NCBI GenBank assembly: GCA_016840025.1
Contig: JAEOTF010000090.1
Location: 1 to 64,000, forward strand
DNA: 64,000 nucleotides
Reading direction: 5' to 3'
Origin: Candidatus Hodarchaeota archaeon
GTDB taxonomy: Archaea; Asgardarchaeota; Heimdallarchaeia; Hodarchaeales; YT1-039
Numbering within the stretch: position 1 is the stretch's first letter; each line of letters begins with the position of its first letter. Under the pieces are notes generated by a model. That model was not told the DNA's origin, made no database searches, and saw nothing but the letters and a program-made list of their open reading frames with translations. Of the stretch, positions 42,463-52,080 are shown one piece after another. The position numbers and the translations under genes were made by a program.

Positions 42463-45400
42463 CTTCCGTTACAACAGTATATCCATCTTGCTTGGTCAGA
42501 ATAACACCATAATCAAAATATCGCCCTAATGAATCTAATCTTTCTTCTCCTGGGACGAATAGGATGAATTGACGTTTTTTACTAGCTTCTTTAATCAATT
42601 TAATAGCATTCTCTAATCTAATTCCATCTAATGATAATTGAAATTCATCTAAAAGGCAATAAGGCACTTTTAAATGATCCTGGATTGCAAACATAAATCC
42701 TAAGGTTAATAATGTCTTTTCTCCTCCACTTGCTGATTCTGCGGATGTCAAATCGTCGGTATCAAATTGTCCGAGAATTTTTAATCTCGGGTCTTCCTCT
42801 TCAAGGTCTTCTATAGTGATTTCTCCATTTTTTGCTCCCATAATTTTGACGTACTTACCGAATCGTCTATTAATAGCTTGTAGAATATCTTGAATCTTAT
42901 TTTTCCATTCATCTGATGCATGATTCAACTCTTTCTTGAAAATTTGAACTTCTCGTTTCTTTTTATCTATTTGTTCAGAAATTTCAGTAAATTCTTCTTC
43001 TATTTCTATTAATTTATGGAAACTGAAAAGGTCTGCTTCTTCTAGAGTGCTTATTTCAAGCGTCAATCGCCGAATCCGTTTTTCAATCTCTTTTGGACTC
43101 TGTTGAATCTTTGGTTGTTCAATATCCTTTAATTTGAGCTTAATCTCTTGACTTTGCTCTTTGTAATAATTTATATCTTCACGAACGATCTTTAACGCAT
43201 TTCTAGCTTTACTTAATTGCTTTTGTATTTCTAATTCCTTATTATGCAGTTCATTGATCTGCTGGTTTAATTTTTCATTCTTACTATCATTATCCTTAAT
43301 CTCTTGTTCCAATCTTGTAATCTTCGTTTTTGCATCTGTAAGTCTCTTTTCAGTCTCTTTTACTCTATCTTCGGCTTTTTGTTGATCTTCAAGATTTTTA
43401 TTTAGCTCTTCCCGAACAATAGCGGTTCCTCTTCCTTCATTTTCGAGTTCAGTAACCAATTTCTTAATGGTCTCTTCTTTTTCCCCAAGTTGTTCAAGAG
43501 TTTTCCTTAGTTCTTTCCAACTGTTGAGATTCTGCTCAACTTGCTTCTTTTCTTCTTTTTCCTGCTCAGTTCTTAGATTGATAGACTGAAAATTATGATT
43601 AATTTCCTTTTTTTGCTTCTCTTTTTCATCAATCTGATTTCTAAAGCTCTTACGCTCAAGAAGTTGGCTTTTACATTTTAAGATTAAAGTAAGTTCATCA
43701 TTAACTTCATTTAATTCCTTAAGCAAAATCTGTTGATTTTGTTTGATGATTTCAAGTTCTGCTTGTTTTTCTAGAATTTTCTCCTTCAATTCTTCTGGAT
43801 CATAGAAGAATCGAGATGTACTTAGGGTTGAGAAAACACCATCTTGGTAACGAATTCCTTTCTGAGGATCGATTGCAACTACTCCTTTTGGAGGTGGTGA
43901 TTCTATTATTTTGGCAAGAGGTTTAACTAATACTTCTTTTGGGGTGGTTAACGCCAATATTTGTTGGAAAGAATCAGGAACTTTTTTTAGTTTGTCTTTT
44001 AATACCGTATTCTGTCTAAAGAAATCCTTTATATTAAGCCATGGTTCATACCAGATTGTTAATTCCACAGACATAGTTGATGCGATTTTTAAGATTTCAA
44101 CAAGCTCTGTTTTAGATTTTATAACAAATCCAAACATTTTATCTCCTAAAAGTGCACTAGCAATGGTGTGATCGTTCTTAGCTACTTGTATTGCTTCACA
44201 AAGGGGGCCTTCTGTAGTAAAGTATTTTCCTGCTCTAATTCTCCCTAAAAATTCCAGTTCTTCTTGCGTATACATTAAGTCAGCATTCTTTTTCTGCTCT
44301 AACTCTTGAATAAGACTCCTTATCTTTCTTTTATCTGACTCCACTAAACTAATTTGCGTTTCTAACTCTTTTTTACGCTCCCATACTTCCTTCTCAAGTC
44401 TTTCTGGATCATCGATCTCATAATCACCCTTTTGAAGAAATTCATAAATTTCTTCGGAATGCTGGTTTACTTTATGTTGAAGCATAGTTATATCATTCTC
44501 AAGAATCTGTTTCTGTCCATTCAATCGTGCTTGTTCTTTTTCTAGATTCTGGATACGATCGAGAATGAAGTCTTTTTGTCCCTCCCAATGCTTTATCTCT
44601 TTAACTATATCTCCTGCCGCCTTATTTTTTCCTAAATTTGCCTCAACTTTTTCTTTTTGTTCATTTGACTTTTTTTCTAATTTTTCTATACGTTTTTGTT
44701 TCTTTTTAACACGATTCTCAACTTTTTTAAGCTGCTCTTGCCTTTTAGTGACATTTTCATCTATCTTCTTCTTATCCTCTCTTTGAAATCGTAGATTTTG
44801 ATTTATAGATTCAATAGCGCGTTCTTCGAATTTGATTTCTGTTTTCAATTGAGATATTGCTTGGATGTTCTTTTCTAGGCTTTTTTTGGTATTATTAATT
44901 TCAATAAGAAATGGATTAGCTTCTAATGTAGTAATTTCCTTACAGATGCGTTTTTCTTTGTTCTTGAATTCATTTAGATTTTTTTCAAGTAAATGCAATG
45001 TTGACCATTTTTTTTCAATTTCTAGGGAGTCTAATTCCTTTAGAATTGCTTTTCTTCTATGAAATTGCTGTTCTTTTTCTTTCCACTCGTTTAAAGTTGC
45101 TTTAACTGTGTCTTTTTCTTCTTCTAACATCAAAAGATGCTTACTATGTTCTTCTAACGTCTTAATTTTATTTAAAAGTTCCATTCGCATTTGTTTAATG
45201 CCTAAGCTCTCTTCAAAGAAACTAAATCGCTTTTCGGGTTTAGCTTGAAATGGCCATGTTGCTTCTCCCTGTACCAAGACACACACGGGACTGTCTGGGT
45301 TGAAATTATGTCTCATAAACCAATGATTAACTTCTTTAATACCCAGCTGTTTTTTATTAATACGCGAGGTTCTGTAAGACTCCTTCATCACGCGTTCAAC

Positions 45401-45652
45401 TGTGTAAACATTCTTTTTCGCATCCTTAAGGGTTAAAATAACTCTTGATCGATCTTCACCCCTTCGAATCAATCCTGCAAGTCTTTCTACCCGTTCTTTA
45501 GTAGTAGAACCTGCAGCAAATTTGGTTCCATCAAGAATAGCTGTTTTACCAGCACCATTAGGACCTAATACGATCGTAAGTGCATTATGAAAATGAACCA
45601 GGCTATTCTTATGAGATACGAAATTAACTAGTTGAATAGAATGGAGTCTCAT
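42416..45652 (-). CDS. SMC ATPase, Smc6-like
   Basis: A 1078-residue SMC: N-terminal ATPase half with LGPNGAGKTAIL (Walker A, 29-40), long coiled coil, hinge at about 460-610 (AIQVAKNDHTIASALLGDKM), returning coiled coil, and a C-terminal head with SASGGEKTLLTLGFMFA and YCLLDEFQLSLDGIRLENA (Walker B and D-loop). The N-terminus (IQLVNFVSH ... FAAGSTTKERVERLAGLIRRG) and the RQFILFVPGEERL strand near the end are closest in feel to eukaryotic Smc6. It is one SMC gene with kleisin and kite partners, so a homodimer is expected. ATG 45652. A job in chromosome organisation or repair is inferred. Confidence 0.85.
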   Translation of the reverse strand: MRLHSIQLVNFVSHKNSLVHFHNALTIVLGPNGAGKTAILDGTKFAAGSTTKERVERLAGLIRRGEDRSRVILTLKDAKKNVYTVERVMKESYRTSRINKKQLGIKEVNHWFMRHNFNPDSPVCVLVQGEATWPFQAKPEKRFSFFEESLGIKQMRMELLNKIKTLEEHSKHLLMLEEEKDTVKATLNEWKEKEQQFHRRKAILKELDSLEIEKKWSTLHLLEKNLNEFKNKEKRICKEITTLEANPFLIEINNTKKSLEKNIQAISQLKTEIKFEERAIESINQNLRFQREDKKKIDENVTKRQEQLKKVENRVKKKQKRIEKLEKKSNEQKEKVEANLGKNKAAGDIVKEIKHWEGQKDFILDRIQNLEKEQARLNGQKQILENDITMLQHKVNQHSEEIYEFLQKGDYEIDDPERLEKEVWERKKELETQISLVESDKRKIRSLIQELEQKKNADLMYTQEELEFLGRIRAGKYFTTEGPLCEAIQVAKNDHTIASALLGDKMFGFVIKSKTELVEILKIASTMSVELTIWYEPWLNIKDFFRQNTVLKDKLKKVPDSFQQILALTTPKEVLVKPLAKIIESPPPKGVVAIDPQKGIRYQDGVFSTLSTSRFFYDPEELKEKILEKQAELEIIKQNQQILLKELNEVNDELTLILKCKSQLLERKSFRNQIDEKEKQKKEINHNFQSINLRTEQEKEEKKQVEQNLNSWKELRKTLEQLGEKEETIKKLVTELENEGRGTAIVREELNKNLEDQQKAEDRVKETEKRLTDAKTKITRLEQEIKDNDSKNEKLNQQINELHNKELEIQKQLSKARNALKIVREDINYYKEQSQEIKLKLKDIEQPKIQQSPKEIEKRIRRLTLEISTLEEADLFSFHKLIEIEEEFTEISEQIDKKKREVQIFKKELNHASDEWKNKIQDILQAINRRFGKYVKIMGAKNGEITIEDLEEEDPRLKILGQFDTDDLTSAESASGGEKTLLTLGFMFAIQDHLKVPYCLLDEFQLSLDGIRLENAIKLIKEASKKRQFILFVPGEERLDSLGRYFDYGVILTKQDGYTVVTEVGRDQFSKETQTSLT

Positions 45653-45681
45653 AATGGCATCAACATTTCATAACGTACTAA

Positions 45682-47031
45682 TTACGACTTCTTTGCATCT
45701 AATGCTAAGAATAGACTCTCGGCATTAGCGGTTAGACCAATTTGTCCTCCTTTTTCAGTAAAAAACGCCTTATATGCATTAATAAATAAATTATCTGCCT
45801 TATCCAGGCTGCGTGTAGGAAGTGTTCCCTTATTCTCTCTTATCCTCTTGTATAGTCGGATGAAAGTTCGACTTAGGCTGGGGTCATTGATAATAATCAT
45901 ATATGGATCAAATTGATCTATCGACGTGCGGCTAATCCGTTCTAGGGCTTCTCCTACCGATAATTGTCTTGCTGCAGCCTTATATTGAATTTTTCCTATT
46001 CCTTGCATGCTTAACAGTGCCTTTTCTAGATGTTTTTCTTCCAATGTTGCACTCCGCTCCGCTAACTTCTCAACAATGGCATTCCATACAAGATGCTGAA
46101 GATCTACATAACTAAAGCCTTCGGTTTGAGCAGCAAGTTCTGACAAGTTAATCTCCGTGGGTCCAACGGTTAGAAGATTACGAAGAATATGTCTGCGGGT
46201 TCTTAAATCTGGAAGCGTTAACTCAATATGTAAGTCAAACATTTGCCAAATTTGAGGCATCAAAACCTCAGGGTCTGTGGTTATCGCTATTATTAGTAAT
46301 TTTTCGTGAGTATAAGAAATCAGCTCCAATATTTCTGAGAATGCTACAGTTATTGAGTATTCTTCCCTGGTTAACTTATTCGGCTGTATTGCTAATGCTT
46401 GGAAGTTATCAAGAATTAAAATTGACGGTGATTTGATAGAATGCTCTTGAAGTCCTTTAATTAAGGTTTTTAACCGTTCTAACTGAGTATTTTTTGAGAT
46501 CCCCAAACGATTGATTTTAACTTCATAACTTGTTCTCTCGAGAAGTCCTCCAATTGCTCGAGCTAACATCATTTTTCCTGTTCCTGGAGAGCCATAGAAG
46601 AGGATCTTTCCACGTTTTCCAAAAATTGTATCTAATTCTTCAGGAATGTATCCCTCTATTTCTGAGTCTAAAGCAGTTAGATATGCTTTTAATTTACGTT
46701 TTATTGCCTCTAAGCCAATGATCTTATCCCATAAGACTTGAATCTGTAGACTTTGAGGGTCAAACTTGGTAACCAAGTCTTCCCATGAAGATGTTTTTGG
46801 TTCTAATAGCTCTTGCAATAGGCTGTCTTCTCTCTCTCTGTCCATACTTGTATCTAGACTTGGAGAGTCTTCTTCTTCTAAGACTAAATAAGTAGAGTTA
46901 GCTTCCGATTCAGGATTTTTTATGACTTCATTTTTCACTTCACTGAGTTCACTATTTTGTGAGCTCTTCTCTTCTTTATCGTGAATTTCATCCTTTTCTT
47001 CTGTAATAGTTTGTGAATTAGCATCTTCCAT
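45682..47031 (-). CDS. Degenerate AAA+ ATPase, upstream of the SMC genes
   Basis: N-terminal 90 residues are acidic and low complexity. The AAA+ core follows: Walker A FYGSPGTGKMM has Met where Thr/Ser is normal (residue 154); Walker B ILILDNF has Asn in place of the catalytic Glu (209); sensor 1 is AITTDP. The region where Arg fingers sit (normally RPGRFD) reads IWQMFDLHIELTLPDLRTRR. The lid domain is present. It looks like a p97/Vps4-class AAA+ protein that may bind but not hydrolyse ATP. It is 30 bases upstream of the SMC gene, with a coiled-coil gene before it, so it probably belongs to the same operon. Confidence 0.7.
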   Translation of the reverse strand: MEDANSQTITEEKDEIHDKEEKSSQNSELSEVKNEVIKNPESEANSTYLVLEEEDSPSLDTSMDREREDSLLQELLEPKTSSWEDLVTKFDPQSLQIQVLWDKIIGLEAIKRKLKAYLTALDSEIEGYIPEELDTIFGKRGKILFYGSPGTGKMMLARAIGGLLERTSYEVKINRLGISKNTQLERLKTLIKGLQEHSIKSPSILILDNFQALAIQPNKLTREEYSITVAFSEILELISYTHEKLLIIAITTDPEVLMPQIWQMFDLHIELTLPDLRTRRHILRNLLTVGPTEINLSELAAQTEGFSYVDLQHLVWNAIVEKLAERSATLEEKHLEKALLSMQGIGKIQYKAAARQLSVGEALERISRTSIDQFDPYMIIINDPSLSRTFIRLYKRIRENKGTLPTRSLDKADNLFINAYKAFFTEKGGQIGLTANAESLFLALDAKKS

Positions 47032-47043
47032 TATTTTATTCTC

Positions 47044-47634
47044 CTAATGATGCTCTAAAAGTCGTTTAATGCCCTCTACTGCAGCTTTTGTATACCTTAG
47101 CGTTTCAAGTTGATTCTTTTGAAGCTGAGCCATTTGATTTTCCAAGAGAAGAATCTGCTCTTGGATTTCTTTTTCTCCTGTTTCAGTAGAAACACTGCTA
47201 GTGGTTGTTACTGTTTTTGGGAGAGTTTCTTGAATTTTGTAGAGTAAATCAATACTCTTTTCGAGTTTTTCCTTTAAATCGGTGATATCTCGATCAAACA
47301 TCTTTTGTATCAGCTCTAACTCTTCAATTCGAGTTTCTATTTCATTTAATTTCTTAGAAGATTGTTCATCCTTTTCAATAAATGCGTTATCCGCCATTTC
47401 CCGCCCTTTTTTCTTGTCCTGTTGTATTGATGATTTAGATTTTGTATTATCTTCTAATTTCGTAATGCGTTTACGGACTTCCGAGAGATCCCTTCCTGAA
47501 GTTTTTCTGAAAATATTAAGCTCTTGAGCAATGTCTTCTAGACATTCAGCTATATTAAGTATAGCTTCAAATGTTGGAACTTTTTCTCCATCTTTTGTTT
47601 TTAACCAGGGGAGGGAAATTTCTTTTTTTTCCAA
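47044..47634 (-). CDS. Coiled-coil protein, first gene of the SMC operon
   Basis: A 196-residue protein, almost all of it predicted coiled coil from about residue 30: LSEVRKRITKLEDNTK, LNEIETRIEELELIQ, DRDITDLKEKLEKSIDLLYK and IQEQILLLENQMAQLQKNQ. The start is TTG at 47634 after AGGAG. It has no recognised domain. It is separated by 12 bases from the AAA+ gene. It might be an accessory subunit of the SMC or AAA+ complex, which is inference from position only. Confidence 0.6.
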   Translation of the reverse strand: MEKKEISLPWLKTKDGEKVPTFEAILNIAECLEDIAQELNIFRKTSGRDLSEVRKRITKLEDNTKSKSSIQQDKKKGREMADNAFIEKDEQSSKKLNEIETRIEELELIQKMFDRDITDLKEKLEKSIDLLYKIQETLPKTVTTTSSVSTETGEKEIQEQILLLENQMAQLQKNQLETLRYTKAAVEGIKRLLEHH

Positions 47635-48215
47635 GGCAACTCCTCTTCCTTGGAGAGTTGTTCATTATCGGTTGCGATGTTCTTTATGAGCCCAAAGGAA
47701 AATGGGATTAAAATACCTATTCACAGTATCCAGCAATTCATAGTGAACTTATACAAATCTGGATACATTCTCTTTTTGAAAGGGAGCATCCCTGCTTCTT
47801 TCTCCTTCACTTCTTCTCTCTTAATATATCGCATTCCTTATTTAAACCTACAAACTCCTCGATCTTTATAATTTATACTGACTTATACACATTTAGTTAA
47901 GTATTTAATCAGCAGCTGAGACGCCTGTACTATATTATCGGTACTTCATTGATTGTGTTTTTTGGTGAAAGTTAGGAGAAAGAATAGGATATTTTTAAGC
48001 ACAAGTGCCATAGCAAGTCGATTCGCTTGTATAAATACTTTAGAAGGAGAGACCTTATTCCAAGTGAAATAGTACATTCATTAAAGATAAATATTTATTA
48101 ATATTTTATAATATTTACGACATTTCTCAATAATAGTAAACTTTATATATAATAATGTGATATTATGCTTACTGAATGAAAATAGGAATCAAGGGAGATA
48201 AGCTAGATAGGAGGG
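47635..48215. other. Intergenic spacer, promoter region, no clear gene
   Basis: About 580 bases of very AT-rich DNA. It must carry the minus-strand promoter of the SMC operon and the plus-strand TATA box at 48142. A weak inverted repeat (CAAG-tcgattcg-CTTG, near 48018-48033) is present. A plus-strand frame at 47650-47871 has no family features and no Shine-Dalgarno, and is left out. Confidence 0.4.
48142..48151 (+). promoter_or_regulatory. TATA box
   Basis: tttatatata stands about 70 bases before the ATG at 48216, with an AT-rich context and a likely start near 48175. It is the best TATA-like match in this spacer and suggests that the small ORF region at 48216 is transcribed. Confidence 0.4.
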
Positions 48216-48476
48216 ATGGGGCGATCTCCTAAATTGAAAGGAATAGAAAAGGGAATAAGGATGCAAATTCGGGGAACAAAAAATTGGGAAAAAGACTACC
48301 GACACCGCTCTGTGTGTGTCAGCTGCTCCTGTTGTCGGTGGCCTAGCGGCGATAAGTCCTCTGTAAAAGCCAAATCAATGAAAAAAGCTCTGACCCGACG
48401 TTTAGACTTCGAGATCAGAGATATTTGTTTGGATCTTGGCGATAACTATATTCCTATCCATGGCAAAATACGTTAA
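48216..48476 (+). CDS. Small Cys-containing protein, uncertain
   Basis: An 86-residue frame, with an internal ATG at 48261 as another possible start. The middle has SVCVSCSCCRWPSGD, which could bind metal, and the rest is basic. A TATA box and AGGAGG lie upstream of 48216. I do not recognise it, and base composition is richer in GC than the flanks. It could be a real small protein or part of a non-coding transcript. Confidence 0.35.
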   Translation: MGRSPKLKGIEKGIRMQIRGTKNWEKDYRHRSVCVSCSCCRWPSGDKSSVKAKSMKKALTRRLDFEIRDICLDLGDNYIPIHGKIR

Positions 48477-48503
48477 TTGCCATAGTTAGGAAAAACATGT
48501 AGT

Positions 48504-49634
48504 TTAGTAAAGAAATCTCTTCTTTTTTCGGAATAGTGCAAATACTCCTATTATTATCATACATGCAGAAACTAAGAACGCAGGTACATCTTCTTCACTA
48601 TCCTCGTGGCTCTCTTGTGTTACTATTGTTAATAATTCATGAAGTGGGTCACTTAATGGATAGGGGTCACTTGCCAGGGTCTTTCCATCTATCTCATAGC
48701 CCCCTGTTCCATTCCAATATGACCAATAATTTCCTTCATTATTGACTGTATTGTACCATCTATTGTCGGTTCCATCATCCTTTGCTGAATTCCCGTTGAA
48801 GGTATTATGATGAATGATATTGTTAGAACTAGCACTATCAAGGGAAAGACCAAACTGATTATTCTGATCAAGTAAGTTCCAAATAATTGAACTAGAGTCT
48901 GAGTCATCAAGATAGATCCCGTTTCCCGTGTTTTGACTACAGGTATTATTTTTAATCATTACATCATCGGAACTTAGCAATTCTATACCATGGCTATTCT
49001 TATCACAGGTGTTATTAAAAATAAACGAGGAACCAGCCCCAACCATCAGTATAGCTCTATCACTATTCTGATAACAGGTATTATTCTCGATAATCATGGA
49101 ATCAGATTGCTCGGTGAAGATGCCATATTGATTGTTTTGCAGGAAATTGTTGGATACAGTCACTTTGTCGGAATCATCAATTTTAATGCCATAGACATAC
49201 TCTTGAATAAGAATCCTTTCAACTAATGCTGTTTCTTCAGCAATACTATGTAAATAGATTCCATAAATCGATCCCCCTATCTCGGATTTTATCCAACAAT
49301 CGCGGATGACAAAATGTTTTGTAGTTCCATTAATAATTATTCCATAGTTAATAGTTGTATTGGTGCTTATTTGCCATCCTTCTAATATATATGGACTTTC
49401 TAAAGTCCCCATACCACCAACTGCGGCTGCAGCTAGTTCAACATCCCCAGTGATATAGATAGGATCACTTAGTGCATATTGGAGTGAATTAAAACTTTGA
49501 ATTGCAATGGGTTCTATAGGAGTTTGGAACTGGTTGCCTTCTCCAAGCATCGATCCCGCTAATACCGAAGAGTCATGACTTAGCAATACGCCGCTTATTC
49601 CTAGGGTGAATAATAACAAAATCTTATACTTCAT
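48504..49634 (-). CDS. Secreted right-handed beta-helix (NosD-like) surface protein
   Basis: Signal peptide MKYKILLLFTLGISGVLLS, then a parallel beta-helix of NosD-type repeats with the usual N-N-T pattern: SNNFLQNNQYGIFTEQSDSM, IENNTCYQNSDRAIL, FNNTCDKNSHGIELLSSDD, KNNTCSQNTGNGIYLDDSD. The NRWYNTVNNEGNYWSYW block that often ends such helices follows. A transmembrane helix (FLVSACMIIIGVFALF) with KKKK anchors it. Such folds bind or cut polysaccharides; no catalytic residues can be named. Confidence 0.82.
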   Translation of the reverse strand: MKYKILLLFTLGISGVLLSHDSSVLAGSMLGEGNQFQTPIEPIAIQSFNSLQYALSDPIYITGDVELAAAAVGGMGTLESPYILEGWQISTNTTINYGIIINGTTKHFVIRDCWIKSEIGGSIYGIYLHSIAEETALVERILIQEYVYGIKIDDSDKVTVSNNFLQNNQYGIFTEQSDSMIIENNTCYQNSDRAILMVGAGSSFIFNNTCDKNSHGIELLSSDDVMIKNNTCSQNTGNGIYLDDSDSSSIIWNLLDQNNQFGLSLDSASSNNIIHHNTFNGNSAKDDGTDNRWYNTVNNEGNYWSYWNGTGGYEIDGKTLASDPYPLSDPLHELLTIVTQESHEDSEEDVPAFLVSACMIIIGVFALFRKKKRFLY

Positions 49635-50176
49635 TCAACATTCCTCATCATAACTGTGTATTTAATCTATTAAAAATCAAATAGCTGTTCATTGGTTAGT
49701 AAAATTCAATATTATTTATGGTATTTTCAAATTATCAGTTCCCTTCATCGGTGGCGCTGATGACTTAATTATTCATTTATGATAGATAAATGCCGTCTTT
49801 ATATGTTAATACCGATAAAAATGTGGAATTTATTAATAAATTCCTAATATATACTTTTAATGCTGGAAAAACAATCCGATATTATTCAAATACACTTCTA
49901 TAAGTAAGAAAGATATTTAAGCTGCAAATAAATGCCTACCGCTCCAAATTATCTGTTGAGATACCCCCTAAATTTTCAACAATTCCTGTCGTACATGGGT
50001 ATTACACTAATAAATAGGCTTTAATTCAAGGATTTTCTTCGAGAAGGGTATTTATCCTTAACAGGGAGCGACACTACCTTCGGTGGTAAATCTACTAGAT
50101 CTATTGTCTCGTATCTTACCAAAAAAAAGAAGACTGCTGAAAGCAGATGATTTGACTTATAGAGAGGCGGAAAATA
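49635..50176. other. Spacer with the long leader of the first subtilisin
   Basis: Divergent spacer between the beta-helix protein and the subtilisin gene. The half next to the subtilisin (from about 49910) is a conserved leader and is listed separately. The first 270 bases are AT-rich, and I see nothing in them. Confidence 0.5.
49912..50176 (+). promoter_or_regulatory. Conserved promoter and about 235-nt leader, copy 1
   Basis: It starts with a TATA box (tatttaag, 49914-49921). From there to the ATG it resembles the region before the second subtilisin gene (51786-52080). Shared blocks include ccaaattatctg, ggtattacactaa, ttcttc[ga]agaag, aacaggg, and gaaagcagatgatttga next to tatagagagg just before the ATG. 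A leader of this length is unusual for archaea, where leaders are commonly short or absent. Confidence 0.55.
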
Positions 50177-51436
50177 ATGAGAAAAAAGATATTACTAACA
50201 GTATTCATCTTAGGGTTAATGCTAACTGTTGGATACACCCAAGCAAAACCTATTTTTAAAGATGTGACAAGTACTGTAGACGGATACCCCACTTGGGACT
50301 CCGATATGATTAATATCGAAGCATGCGCTCAAACTGGCGCTGGTATATATATTGCGGTCCTTGATACTGGTTTAGCACCAAATTGGCGGGACTATTTCCC
50401 TGAAGAAAGGATTGCAACAAAACTTGGTATTGGCTTCTATGAGGAGCTAAAATGGGATCCCCAACTCGGTGACTTTGATTATACAAATGGAAAGATTCAC
50501 AAAACTACTTTTATCGGTAGTAGAGGTACATGTCATGGAACACACGTTACTAGTACAATCCTTGGCTACTTCTACAGAGCCAATTATGATGCTCTAAGTG
50601 GTTTCGTCTTACCTCCAATTATAGTTAGAGGTATTGCACCTGATGTCACCATTATTCCCGTGAAGGTATTAGCGGACTATCAGTCTCCAATTGAGGGACT
50701 TGTTACGTTTGGTACGTCTAAAATGGTGGCTGCAGGTATAGATTATGTGACGGATCTCGCGATAGCAGACCCAGATAATAGATATATTGTTTCTATGAGT
50801 CTAGGTGGTCCTGAACTTGAACCTGTGGAGCAAGCAGCACTTGACAGAGCAATTGCAAATGATGTTATTGTGGTTGCTGCTGCTGGCAATGAAGGAGCAG
50901 AAGGAATGGGCTATCCAGGTGCCTATGCTCCAGTTATTTCTGTTGGAGCGTCAGGCTGGTTTTATGAGTGGACTCATCCTGTTGACTACTCTTTCTACCG
51001 TATGTGGTGGTTACAAAGCGATTTACTTCCTTACTGGGACATAACAGAAACAGGTAGTGAATTGGAATGCTATATACCTGACTGGAGTAGTATAGAATTA
51101 CCAGGTCAAGAATTGGACGTAGTAGCACCAGGAAGCTGGGTACGTGGTCCTTATCCTGGATATCCCGGATATAGCCATCTTCCATGGTGGTCAAATGGAA
51201 TAGGTGACATAGCAGGTTGGAATCCAGGGAACTTCTATTATGTTGGAGGTACCAGTATGGCATGCCCCCATGTTTCCTCAGTAGCTGCTATGATGTTGGA
51301 GAAGAATCCTTCACTCTCACAGGCAGCTATAGAAGGTATTCTTAAAGGCACTGCTCTTTATATTCCATATTATACCCCTATGTATCAAGGATCTGGTTTG
51401 ATCCAGGCTGATTTAGCAGTAGGTGCTGTTCCCTAA
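50177..51436 (+). CDS. Secreted subtilisin-family (S8) serine protease 1
   Basis: Signal peptide MRKKILLTVFILGLMLTVGY. The catalytic triad is complete: Asp in IAVLDTGLAP (about residue 63), His in CHGTHVTS (about 121) and Ser in GGTSMACPHVSS (about 362), with the oxyanion-hole Asn in VVAAAGNEG. No separate pro-domain is evident between the signal peptide and the catalytic domain, so folding may be helped otherwise. It is free of a C-terminal membrane helix, so it is likely released or held non-covalently. A second S8 gene follows after 640 bases. Confidence 0.9.
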   Translation: MRKKILLTVFILGLMLTVGYTQAKPIFKDVTSTVDGYPTWDSDMINIEACAQTGAGIYIAVLDTGLAPNWRDYFPEERIATKLGIGFYEELKWDPQLGDFDYTNGKIHKTTFIGSRGTCHGTHVTSTILGYFYRANYDALSGFVLPPIIVRGIAPDVTIIPVKVLADYQSPIEGLVTFGTSKMVAAGIDYVTDLAIADPDNRYIVSMSLGGPELEPVEQAALDRAIANDVIVVAAAGNEGAEGMGYPGAYAPVISVGASGWFYEWTHPVDYSFYRMWWLQSDLLPYWDITETGSELECYIPDWSSIELPGQELDVVAPGSWVRGPYPGYPGYSHLPWWSNGIGDIAGWNPGNFYYVGGTSMACPHVSSVAAMMLEKNPSLSQAAIEGILKGTALYIPYYTPMYQGSGLIQADLAVGAVP

Positions 51437-51466
51437 GCGTATAGACAATAATAGAGCACTATTTTA

Positions 51467-51500
51467 AGGGTATACATACATTACCCCCTTTTTTTTCTTT
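51467..51500 (+). terminator. Terminator of subtilisin 1
   Basis: GGGTA (51468-51472) pairs with TACCC (51482-51486), followed by eight T's from 51489. Confidence 0.6.
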
Positions 51501-51785
51501 ACCCTACTCAAAATACGTTTTTTCCCTTTTATTATCAATAGCTTAGTTTGAAAGGCTAATATTAATGATTAATTGTTTTTAATAAGGTATATTGTTCCTC
51601 CCTGCTTATTTTTCGAGATTTAATTTATTCTATTATTGTTAATCTTTCTTAAAGGGTCATTATAAAAGTCTATGGACATTTATCTTAAAGCTAAGCCAGA
51701 TAACACTATATGTATTAACTTAAAATCCCTTTATTCTGGTAAAAACAATCAGAAATTTTACTAATGCGTATTTATAAGAGAAAAA

Positions 51786-52080
51786 GTATTTAAACTAAAT
51801 ATAGATGCGTATTTTCCCAAATTATCTGCTGATATTCCCAAAAATTCCTTAGAAATTTCTGTCATACTCAGGTATTACACTAACAACTGGATTATAATTC
51901 ATGAACTTTCTTCAAGAAGTGAATTTATTCTCTTCAACAGGGCGAGGCTCAGCTTTCAGAGAAAAAACATCTGAATTCACTATTCTCATGACTTCGGTAA
52001 CTAACTTATGTCTAGAATGACGAAAAAATACTGTGATTACTGAAAGCAGATGATTTGATCTATAGAGAGGTGGATAAATA
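51786..52080 (+). promoter_or_regulatory. Conserved promoter and about 265-nt leader, copy 2
   Basis: TATA box tatttaaa (51787-51794), followed by the same blocks in the same order as before subtilisin 1: ccaaattatctg, ggtattacactaa, tttcttcaagaag, aacaggg, then gaaagcagatgatttga and tatagagagg. The two copies align over the whole leader with small indels. Confidence 0.55.

Larger units (their letters stand above)
51437..52080. other. Spacer: terminator then long leader of subtilisin 2
   Basis: Between the two S8 genes. It begins with a hairpin terminator (51468-51486) and ends with the conserved promoter and leader (from 51786). The middle (about 51500-51780) is AT-rich, and I see no ORF there. 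Confidence 0.5.

Noticed and set aside
47650..47871. Plus-strand 73-residue ORF upstream of the SMC operon
   Set aside because: Hydrophobic, biased composition, no Shine-Dalgarno and no recognisable pattern.
48330..48440. D-arm-like sequence (GGTGGCCTAGCGGCGATAAG) suggesting a tRNA
   Set aside because: No matching anticodon arm or acceptor stem; the sequence lies in the open frame at 48216-48476.
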